Assembly (NCBI GenBank): GCA_020426085.1
Contig: JAGQQP010000295.1
Coordinates: forward strand, 1-5,787
Origin: Planctomycetaceae bacterium
GTDB taxonomy: Bacteria; Planctomycetota; Planctomycetia; Planctomycetales; Planctomycetaceae
Direction of reading: 5' to 3'
Length of the DNA: 5,787 bases
Within the stretch, counting starts at the first letter, position 1. Each line of letters starts with the position of its first letter. The translations under genes and the position numbers were made by a program. The notes beneath the pieces were generated by a model. That model saw nothing but the letters and a program-made list of their open reading frames with translations. It did not search any database and had not been told where the DNA came from. This document shows, piece after piece, positions 1 to 5,564 of the stretch.

Positions 1-1365
1 GTACTGTTATTCAGCCCATTAATTATCCAGGCTGAAGTACCAACTCAAACATATAAGAGGGGATTTGAGACAATAACGGTCTTTGAATACAAAAAAGCCC
101 TGGAAGAAGCAGAAGAAGAAATTCCCAAATTTCCACCTCGAACGTCAAATGCGGTGATTATCAGTTCGGTAGAACGGGATTCACCAGCTTCTCAGGCGGG
201 TCTTCGGGAAAGAGATCTGGTGCGAATTATTAATGGCAAGTATCTGCGATCTCTTGGTGATGCTGAAAAGATTATGAAATCAGCGAACAGCGACGAACCA
301 CTGCAACTCGGAGTCGTTCGTCGAGTGTCTGGCAACTGGAATCACATCAAGATTGTTGTGCAGCCGCTGACTGAGGTGCAGAGGTTGAAGCAAAGTCTTC
401 TGATTAAAAAAGGTTATGATGAATCTTTTGATAGCTGTGAGAAGGTCAAGCATAAGGATGCTCCCACAACAATTTTTTCATCGGATACGATTCTTCTTTA
501 CTACATCAGGAAAAAATCGAATCCAGATCATTTATGCTTCAGGGTGGTAATGTGGGATCCTGGAAATATCAAACCAGGACAGCTTGTAATCACAACAGAC
601 TCATCAATGTATTCGATTAAGCAGCCTCCCGATCTTTATATAAGAAAGTTAAATTCTTTTGATGAGGTAGAGAAAAAACTTGAACATGAACAGGCAAAAA
701 ATGAACGTCTTCGAGTAGCAAATAGAAAAGCACATACTCAAACTTCTGAAGAATATGACCGTTTAGAAAAGGAATTCAACAACAATTTCAAAGAGTTTGA
801 CTACGAAAAGAGTCGCAAGGATGAAGCAGCTCAGAAAAAACTCATGCAAAAACTGAAGTTGCTGGACTTGATGACAAAATCAAGCGAACAACTGATTGAA
901 TATAGCAAAGAGCACCAGGAAATGCTGGCAAGCCTGAAGTTGCTGGCTGAAAAGAAGATCTCACTGAATAAAAATAAACTTAAAATCATTGATGACTACA
1001 AGGTGAAAAGACTCGCCATATATGATGAATTGACCACTGAGCAACAGCAATTGCTTCAAGATACTGTAGAAAAGGTTCAGGAGAACAGGGAAGTAAAAGA
1101 AAATGAATTACTAAAGATCGAAGAGACTGGTTTTGTCGATGATTGGATTAGAAAGCAAAGAATGAAACAGGGTTGGAAATGGTATGACGCTACTTTGAAT
1201 CAGGGGCAGTTGAAAATGATCAAAGATATCCTCTCATCGGAGAAGGTGACGGTCCATCACGATAGCAACCCGGAAAAAAAATTCGACGTGTCAGACAATC
1301 AGAAGGAACAGATGAGAACCATACTGACTGCATTCGAAGCCGAGGGGGGAAAGGTAGGAGAATAG
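1..1365 (+). CDS. Exported PDZ-domain protein with long C-terminal coiled coil (5' end outside the window)
   Basis: The frame is open from the first base to TAG at 1363-1365 (454 codons visible), so the true start lies upstream. A GTG at 154 would cut into the PDZ domain and is not the start. Visible residues 1-11 are hydrophobic and end in IIQA before E12, which looks like the tail of a signal peptide with an A-x-A-type cleavage site; the missing part is then only a few residues. Residues about 48-122 form a PDZ domain of the protease-associated type (DSPASQAGLRERDLVRIING, then a helix around GDAEKIM). Residues about 157-212 look like a small beta-rich region (KPGQLVITTDSSMYSIK). Residues about 219-376 are rich in K, E, Q and L with heptad-like spacing, so probably a coiled coil, followed by a short basic/aromatic tail (KQGWKWYD). 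No protease domain is visible, so this may be a periplasmic or envelope scaffold or adaptor; that role is inferred. The gene is A+T-rich compared with gene 4. PDZ call firm; overall function unknown. Confidence 0.85.
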   Translation, partial: VLLFSPLIIQAEVPTQTYKRGFETITVFEYKKALEEAEEEIPKFPPRTSNAVIISSVERDSPASQAGLRERDLVRIINGKYLRSLGDAEKIMKSANSDEPLQLGVVRRVSGNWNHIKIVVQPLTEVQRLKQSLLIKKGYDESFDSCEKVKHKDAPTTIFSSDTILLYYIRKKSNPDHLCFRVVMWDPGNIKPGQLVITTDSSMYSIKQPPDLYIRKLNSFDEVEKKLEHEQAKNERLRVANRKAHTQTSEEYDRLEKEFNNNFKEFDYEKSRKDEAAQKKLMQKLKLLDLMTKSSEQLIEYSKEHQEMLASLKLLAEKKISLNKNKLKIIDDYKVKRLAIYDELTTEQQQLLQDTVEKVQENREVKENELLKIEETGFVDDWIRKQRMKQGWKWYDATLNQGQLKMIKDILSSEKVTVHHDSNPEKKFDVSDNQKEQMRTILTAFEAEGGKVGE

Positions 1366-1367
1366 TC

Positions 1368-1402
1368 AGGAGTGTGCGCGTTGAGGATGTACTCCTTCTA
1401 TA
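1368..1402. terminator. Weak candidate bidirectional terminator between convergent genes
   Basis: AGGAGT (1368-1373) pairs perfectly with ACTCCT (1391-1396), with possible G-T wobbles extending the stem inward. A T-rich stretch (TTCTATAATTTAT) follows on the plus strand. It lies in the 60-bp gap between two converging genes, where a shared terminator is expected. The stem is only 6 bp, the loop is long (17 nt) and the T tract is interrupted, so the call is weak. Confidence 0.3.
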
Positions 1403-1425
1403 ATTTATCGGTCAGAAAATAGAAT

Positions 1426-1962
1426 CTATCTTAAACTGAACTCTTTCAACAGTTCCGCATGTCGAAAATCAACTGCGTTCCAGCAGGAACTCTCTAGTGG
1501 TTCGGGGAGATCGTTCCAGGCGACGATCATCTGGAATGTGCTTTCGCTGCCTTTCGCTAATTCAGGCAGCTCAATCGAGACGCCTTTTATATCGCTGCCG
1601 ACTGAATCGGGATAAACCTGCTGATCTTCGGGGAGTCTGGCGTTAAGGCATTCTTCGTCTTCGGTGCCTATCATCAGAACCGTGTGCTCGTTTTCACAGG
1701 AGTGGGCATAGAGATGCTCTCCGCAGTCGATCGCATGATCGGTAAATTGATGTTCGAGCAGACGGCATTCGAAGATCAGATTGTCAATCGGCTCATGGCA
1801 GTGAACTCTCAACAGGATGCCAACGCGACCAGAGACTGACATTCCAGACGAAAGCGTGGGGGACAGCGGTACTGAGTCGAGATGAATCGAAACGGCTTTC
1901 GTGACGCCGAATACGAAAAAATTGATTTCACCCAGAGGGGTGTCGATGGTGAGATATTGCAT
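1426..1962 (-). CDS. Hypothetical protein, Cys/His-rich, 178 residues
   Basis: I do not recognise this family. The ATG is at 1962-1960 and the stop TAG is at 1428-1426. No clear Shine-Dalgarno lies upstream, but an A/T-rich element (TCAATAAAATA) lies 14 bp before the start. There is no signal peptide or membrane segment, so it is probably cytoplasmic. The first half alternates hydrophobic and polar residues as in a beta-rich fold (TPLGEINFFVFGV at 8-20, then SGRVGILLRVHC at 44-55). The middle is unusually rich in Cys and His: H54, C55, H56, C66, H71, H76, C80, H83, H87, C89, H93 and C105. That spacing might bind a metal, but no named zinc-finger pattern fits. The C-terminus ends in a predicted helix (AELLKEFSL). 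It converges with the PDZ gene and diverges from the next gene, so it is probably transcribed alone. The ORF is convincing by length and codon pattern; the function is unknown. Confidence 0.7.
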   Translation of the reverse strand: MQYLTIDTPLGEINFFVFGVTKAVSIHLDSVPLSPTLSSGMSVSGRVGILLRVHCHEPIDNLIFECRLLEHQFTDHAIDCGEHLYAHSCENEHTVLMIGTEDEECLNARLPEDQQVYPDSVGSDIKGVSIELPELAKGSESTFQMIVAWNDLPEPLESSCWNAVDFRHAELLKEFSLR

Positions 1963-1986
1963 TATGTGAAATAGATTATTTTATTG

Positions 1987-2003
1987 AGTCATGATTTTTG
2001 ACT
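1987..2003. promoter_or_regulatory. Inverted repeat AGTCA-N7-TGACT in a divergent intergenic region
   Basis: AGTCA at 1987-1991 and TGACT at 1999-2003 form a perfect 5-bp inverted repeat around 7 bases. It sits 24 bp upstream of the minus-strand gene starting at 1962 and about 70-100 bp upstream of the plus-strand gene. Its right arm overlaps a -35-like TTGACT. The position suits an operator controlling one or both genes. Five-base arms also arise by chance, so this is only a candidate. Confidence 0.25.
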
Positions 2004-2030
2004 GGAGATTGTGGAGCTTCATTTTATGAT
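1998..2030 (+). promoter_or_regulatory. Possible sigma-70-like promoter for the downstream plus-strand gene
   Basis: TTGACT (1998-2003) matches the -35 consensus at five of six positions, and TATGAT (2025-2030) matches the -10 consensus at five of six. The spacer is 21 bp, longer than the usual 17, which weakens the call. Transcription would start about 35-40 bp before the ATG at 2074. On the minus strand the same -10 reads ATCATA, so the A/T-rich patch could also serve the divergent gene. Confidence 0.3.
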
Positions 2031-2073
2031 ACACTTTCAGTCCTCACTCAAATAAATACGAATCGAGGTCGCC

Positions 2074-2115
2074 ATGATATTATTTGCGGGAAACAAGTCG
2101 AATGCAATTTTATGA
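2074..2115 (+). other. Out-of-frame ATG with good ribosome-site spacing: 13-codon leader ORF or relic of the real start
   Basis: ATG at 2074 is preceded by GAGG at 2065-2068 (5-bp spacing), the best ribosome-binding context in this region. Its own frame ends after 13 codons at TGA 2113-2115. The following gene lies one frame over, and its in-frame TGA (2075-2077) overlaps this ATG. Removing one base at 2077 would join this ATG directly to the downstream frame. It may be a true leader ORF overlapping the next start, a single-base insertion, or a chance ATG. Confidence 0.25.
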
Positions 2116-2146
2116 ACAGCATTACGAGAGATATTATTTGCGAGAA
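2076..2146 (+). repeat. 17-bp imperfect direct repeat, 54 bp apart, across the start of the plus-strand gene
   Basis: GATATTATTTGCGGGAA at 2076-2092 recurs as GATATTATTTGCGAGAA at 2130-2146, identical at 16 of 17 positions. The offset is 54 bp, exactly 18 codons, and in the frame of the downstream gene both copies encode Tyr-Tyr-Leu-Arg-Glu. That phase suggests a partial coding duplication, although a repeated regulatory site cannot be excluded. Confidence 0.6.
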
Positions 2147-2779
2147 TATATTGGAATGTGGTATCCAAATATTCTGAGAGCTGTTCTGTTTTGGGTGCTG
2201 ATAAAGCTTAATTTAAAGCAACTGAAGCGAATGCCATTTCCCGTATTTCGTTCGATTCAGGATAATCTCATGGAACTGGATCAGGTACCTGTGATTTATC
2301 AGGCTGAAGTTCAGGCAGAACTGAATCTGTTAGCCAGCTATGGTTTTGTAGAACCACTACTTACGGGAGTTGTTTCTGGTTCCCGTTTAAATGAACTGAA
2401 GCTAACGGGAGTCGGTATCATTTCACGTCATCAGAAGGGAGATTCAGCAGTATCAGTCATTCTGGATTTTTACGACGCTCAGGTAACAAGGCGTCCTTAT
2501 TTTATTATTACATTTCTAAACGACCTGACCGGTGATATCACATCCAGTAATGGTCGATTTATGTGTTATTCAGATCCCGGTGGTGATATTGCTTACTATC
2601 CGAAAGTCCGTTTTGAGGAACTGGTGGAAATTCACAACCAGAGAATCAGGGGACTAAACAGAAACTGTTTGATAATCAATGATAATTGGGAACTAATAAA
2701 ACTGTCTGATGAAAGATTCGTGAAAAGTGTCGACGAATTAATCAGTCGTGGAATTCTGAAGTTTATGTATTCCCAATAG
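2102..2779 (+). CDS. Hypothetical protein of about 225 residues with an uncertain start
   Basis: I do not recognise the family with confidence. ATG 2102 is chosen as the first in-frame ATG, with GCGGGA (2086-2091) as a weak ribosome site; TTG 2084 would add six residues, and an in-frame TGA at 2075 bars anything further upstream. The stop is TAG 2777-2779. Numbered from ATG 2102, the N-terminus is rich in Tyr and Arg (FYEQHYERYYLREYIGMWY). Residues 23-37 (NILRAVLFWVLIKLN) are hydrophobic but short for a membrane helix. A helical stretch leads to ELNLLASYGFVEP (73-85). Residues about 117-150 alternate as beta strands, and RFEELVEIHNQRI (170-182) is a likely helix. This order loosely recalls uncharacterised planctomycete proteins in which a beta sheet ends in an EELxxxH helix; that is from memory and untested. 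The gene is A+T-rich relative to gene 4, diverges from the Cys/His-rich gene and is followed by a terminator, so it is probably monocistronic. Confidence 0.65.
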   Translation: MQFYEQHYERYYLREYIGMWYPNILRAVLFWVLIKLNLKQLKRMPFPVFRSIQDNLMELDQVPVIYQAEVQAELNLLASYGFVEPLLTGVVSGSRLNELKLTGVGIISRHQKGDSAVSVILDFYDAQVTRRPYFIITFLNDLTGDITSSNGRFMCYSDPGGDIAYYPKVRFEELVEIHNQRIRGLNRNCLIINDNWELIKLSDERFVKSVDELISRGILKFMYSQ

Positions 2780-2816
2780 GTTCGGATTCTGCAGTTACGG
2801 CAACCCCGAATTTTTT
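2779..2816 (+). terminator. Probable intrinsic terminator after the hypothetical gene
   Basis: TTCGG (2781-2785) pairs with CCGAA (2806-2810), immediately followed by six T residues (2811-2816). G-T wobbles can extend the base of the stem, and an inner GTT/AAC pairing (2794-2796 with 2802-2804) could shorten the loop. It starts right at the stop codon of the preceding gene, the expected place. The stem is short for a strong terminator. Confidence 0.45.
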
Positions 2817-2890
2817 CATTGCTTCCCCGGTTCAATCTTCTACACTGAAACCCATCTCATAAATCTTTCTTTCTTCCGGGGGGCAGGGTG

Positions 2891-4513
2891 ATGCGCTGGA
2901 GTCTGTTGCTGGTGGCGGGGATTGTCTGGGCTGGTGTGGCTGGTGTGATCGCTGCTGAAGAAGACGGTGGTAATGAACATGGCGGTGATGCACACGGTCG
3001 TTATTTCGATGAGACGCAGGCGACGACGCTGTTTGCCTTTGATGAGGTTTCGCTCCCTTTTTCACAGAATCTGAAACTGGTGATGCGGTCGCCTGAACGG
3101 CATCCTGCGAATCCGGTTGTGCAGCGCGGGGGAGCCGGGACGCCGGATTCGTGGGCGGTGCAGTTTTATGGTTCGGTCATTCGCGTAGGCGATGTGTATC
3201 GGATGTGGTATGTGGCGGCGGGGGAGGATCGGCTGGATAAGAGTGTGCCTCGCTCGGCTCCGTGGCGGGTGGCTTATGCCGAGAGCCGCGATGGCGTGCA
3301 CTGGACCAAACCGGACCTGGGGCTGGTGGAGTACGCGGGGAATCGCAAGAACAACCTGGTGCAGATTGAGCCACACATGGGGATCTTAAACGTCAAAGTG
3401 CTCTACGAGCCGGACGATCCCGATCCGTCGCGGCGGTATAAAATGGGAGCGCACGTCTGGTTCCCCAAAAACAAGGTCCGACTGGGAACGCTGGCGACCT
3501 ACGCGAGTGCCGACGGCCTGCGGTGGAAAACGCTGCATGCTGCGAAACCGGTTGAAGCGGAGCTGCAGGTGGAAGAGATGCTGCTGCCTCCACTACATTT
3601 TGAGCCGGTCGGCGGGCTCTATAAATGGGACGGCCTGTATTATGTGAATGGTCAGAATGCGATTGCGGCGTCGCGACCTTATCATGGTCGGGTGGTGCGG
3701 CAGTTTATTTCACCCGACTTTGAGACCTGGTCGCATGCGAGCACGGTCGGTTTCGTCCGGCCGCAACAGTATCACCTGCTGGGACCGGGGCGGAGCCGCG
3801 AGGGAGAACAGAATCACGAAGGGGTGAGCGTGTGGAACCGGGGAAATGTGCTGCTGGGCATTTCCGGGATCTGGCACGGGGCCCGGGAATGGAAAGATGT
3901 GACCATCGACCTGGGTTTTGTGGTCAGCAATGACGGCGTGCAGTTTGGTCAGCCGGCGTATGAATGGACCTTTCTGAAACGGGGGGCCGACGGCGAGTGG
4001 GATCAGGGAGGCTTACTGCAGGGGCAGGGCTTTGAGAACATCGGCGCGCAGACGTTTGTGTATTACGGTGCCTGGGATCCGCGGCACTGGGAGGGTTCTC
4101 CGCCACGCGGGGGAGTGGGCATTGTCACACTGCCGCGCGACCGGTTTGCCGATCTGCGGGTGGATGATACAACCACCGGGAACGGGGACTACCAAATGCC
4201 GGTCACGACGAGTGAATTTCTGACGGCTGCGATTTCACGCAAAGGGGAGGGGCCACTCCGGTTCTACATGAATGCCGACGGGCTGGGACCCGAAGCGCGG
4301 CTGAAAGTGGAACTGTTGAGTGCGAATGCGGTCCCGCTGCCGGACTATGCGGGAACGCAGGCTGCGGTGGTGACGACGAGTGGCTTTCAGACGCCTATGG
4401 TCTGGAATGGTCAGACGGACGTGACGGGGCTGCCTGAACGGTATCGGCTGCGGGTGACGTTTGAGGGGGAACAGAAATCCGAGATCCGGTTCAGTGCGCT
4501 GTATGTGCGGTGA
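2891..4513 (+). CDS. Secreted protein with GH43/GH32-like five-bladed beta-propeller
   Basis: A 540-residue protein starting at ATG 2891; the in-frame GTG just before it (2888) is an unlikely alternative. A G-rich run (GGGGGG at 2878-2883, AGGG at 2885-2888) precedes the ATG. Residues 1-22 form a signal peptide (MRWSLLLVAGIVWAGVAGVI, then AA) and are followed by an acidic His/Gly linker, so the protein is exported. From about residue 70 to 415 comes the repeated blade pattern of the arabinanase/levansucrase/invertase fold: RMWYVAA (104-110), AYAESRDGVHW (128-138), TYASADGLRW (203-212), FISPDFETW (272-280) and FVVSNDGVQF (343-352). Residues about 435-540 look like an extra C-terminal beta-sandwich. 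Such proteins are common in planctomycetes and usually lie among polysaccharide-degradation genes. Carbohydrate binding or hydrolysis is therefore likely, but I cannot place the three catalytic acids, so substrate and activity stay open. Base composition is clearly more G+C-rich than genes 1 and 3. It ends 9 bp from the oppositely oriented acetyltransferase gene. Confidence 0.8.
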   Translation: MRWSLLLVAGIVWAGVAGVIAAEEDGGNEHGGDAHGRYFDETQATTLFAFDEVSLPFSQNLKLVMRSPERHPANPVVQRGGAGTPDSWAVQFYGSVIRVGDVYRMWYVAAGEDRLDKSVPRSAPWRVAYAESRDGVHWTKPDLGLVEYAGNRKNNLVQIEPHMGILNVKVLYEPDDPDPSRRYKMGAHVWFPKNKVRLGTLATYASADGLRWKTLHAAKPVEAELQVEEMLLPPLHFEPVGGLYKWDGLYYVNGQNAIAASRPYHGRVVRQFISPDFETWSHASTVGFVRPQQYHLLGPGRSREGEQNHEGVSVWNRGNVLLGISGIWHGAREWKDVTIDLGFVVSNDGVQFGQPAYEWTFLKRGADGEWDQGGLLQGQGFENIGAQTFVYYGAWDPRHWEGSPPRGGVGIVTLPRDRFADLRVDDTTTGNGDYQMPVTTSEFLTAAISRKGEGPLRFYMNADGLGPEARLKVELLSANAVPLPDYAGTQAAVVTTSGFQTPMVWNGQTDVTGLPERYRLRVTFEGEQKSEIRFSALYVR

Positions 4514-4522
4514 GCTTGTGCT

Positions 4523-5326
4523 TCATGGATATTCCGCGTGAATATATTTGTCGATGGGTTGGAAGCCGAGCCTGGCATACGCTTTGATGGCGGGAATGTT
4601 ATCGTTGTTGACAAACAGCGTGAGTTGTTTTCCCTGGTCGAACCAGTGCCTGCAGATCGCACTGACTGTCTGTTTGGCGTAACCTTTTCCCTGGTGGGCA
4701 GGATGCGTCATCACGCCACCGATCTGGGCGTAGTGTTGTGAAATGCCGTGAATGTTGGCCTTGGCGATGATCTCGCCTTCCTGTTTCAGCAGCCATTCAC
4801 AGGCGGGAGAGATTCGCGCACGTTCATTTTCGGTAACCGGTTTGTCTGCGTCCCGGCCTTCCATGATGTTTCCCAGGCGGATGATGGCGTCAATGTCGTC
4901 GGCTGTTCCCTGGACCTCTGCCCCGGTGGAACAGTCGTTAAAATTCTCCTGCGTCAGCAGATTCAGAGTCTGTTCGCTGATTTTTTCGGGCACGATGCCA
5001 TGGACTTTCAGTCGTTCGATGGTCGGTAGCGCATGGCGTTTGAAGGCGACGACGTATTTGACGGGACGATTCTGTTTTACAAATTCATCCACAAAGGCAT
5101 TGATGACTTCGGTGCTCTCGGCGTTCAGCGTGATGTCGTTCCAGCGACCAAAGTAAACGCCGAGACCGACCAGTGTGTCATGCTCGAAGTAACCCAGATA
5201 CGTGTTGAATTCAAACGGGTTCGGAGAGAATTCAAAGCTGCCGATGACAAACATGTTTTCGATTTCCCGCTGATACGCGAAATCGAGAATGGTCTGCTGA
5301 TCATCGGGTGTGAGTTCGCGAAGCAT
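4523..5326 (-). CDS. GNAT-family N-acetyltransferase
   Basis: A 267-residue cytoplasmic protein, ATG at 5326-5324 and stop TGA at 4525-4523. The start fits a typical GNAT opening (MLRELTPDDQQTILDFAY). The C-terminal half is a standard GNAT domain: strand IIAKANIHG (186-194), strand IGGVMTHPAHQGKGYAKQ (202-219) carrying the acetyl-CoA pyrophosphate-binding motif Q212-G-K-G215-Y-A217, then helix VSAICRHWFD, strand LTLFVNNDN (235-243) and AIKAYARLGFQ (246-256), the usual motif B. It would move an acetyl group from acetyl-CoA to an amine; the substrate cannot be read from the sequence. Residues 1-125 form a separate N-terminal domain that may be a second, degenerate GNAT-like fold, as in two-domain GNATs (for example those with a DUF4081-type N-terminus, an unverified comparison). 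No clear Shine-Dalgarno is seen. Convergent with the propeller gene and divergent from the next gene, so it is probably monocistronic. Confidence 0.88.
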   Translation of the reverse strand: MLRELTPDDQQTILDFAYQREIENMFVIGSFEFSPNPFEFNTYLGYFEHDTLVGLGVYFGRWNDITLNAESTEVINAFVDEFVKQNRPVKYVVAFKRHALPTIERLKVHGIVPEKISEQTLNLLTQENFNDCSTGAEVQGTADDIDAIIRLGNIMEGRDADKPVTENERARISPACEWLLKQEGEIIAKANIHGISQHYAQIGGVMTHPAHQGKGYAKQTVSAICRHWFDQGKQLTLFVNNDNIPAIKAYARLGFQPIDKYIHAEYP

Positions 5327-5361
5327 GGTTTGTCATCCCGTATTTGAAACGTGTCAAACTG

Positions 5362-5405
5362 CCTGGGGGCAGGACTTCTGTCAGGGTAGGACAGGTGATG
5401 CTGTC
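5362..5405. promoter_or_regulatory. Cluster of small, partly mutually exclusive hairpins in the divergent leader region
   Basis: Three small stems lie in the 238-bp gap between the acetyltransferase start and the last gene. CCTG-GGGG-CAGG spans 5362-5373. CTGTC (5378-5382) pairs with GACAG (5390-5394), and the same GACAG pairs equally well with a second CTGTC (5401-5405). The two CTGTC stems cannot form at once, which resembles an attenuator switch, but the stems are only 4-5 bp. The rest of the gap shows no gene and no convincing promoter; a TTGACA on the minus strand (5407-5402) has no matching -10. Confidence 0.25.
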
Positions 5406-5564
5406 AATGAGGTTCGGTTCTGAGTGAATATTTTACTCGATCTGTTTTGCCGGGTGCATGGGAATTGATCAAAGATACACTTTTGGGTTGCAGAAGAGAG
5501 GGATTTCTGGTCTTCTATGCTTGCGATGTGAACAGAATTCAATCAAATAAAATAAGGTCTCGAC

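Noticed and set aside
154..1365. GTG at 154 as the start of the PDZ protein
   Set aside because: The frame is open upstream to base 1 and encodes a signal-peptide-like end plus the first strand of the PDZ domain, so the gene starts outside the window.
2779..2810. Possible tRNA 3' end, because GGTTCGGATTC resembles a T-arm
   Set aside because: No acceptor stem, anticodon arm or D-arm can be built around it; the segment is better explained as a terminator stem.
2819..2846. TTGCTT-N16-TACACT as a promoter for the propeller gene
   Set aside because: Only three of six and four of six consensus matches; too weak to list as a feature.
2632..3065. Minus-strand ORFs of 67 and 77 codons near the hypothetical/propeller junction
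   Set aside because: They overlap convincing plus-strand genes and the terminator, and their translations (Arg/His/Pro/Gln-rich or repetitive) look like antisense shadows.
4748..5347. Plus-strand ORFs of 93-134 codons opposite the acetyltransferase
   Set aside because: They are fully antisense to a protein with clear GNAT motifs, and their translations show no recognisable domain.
5402..5407. Minus-strand TTGACA as a promoter for the acetyltransferase
   Set aside because: A perfect -35 hexamer, but no -10-like sequence lies 15-19 bp downstream.
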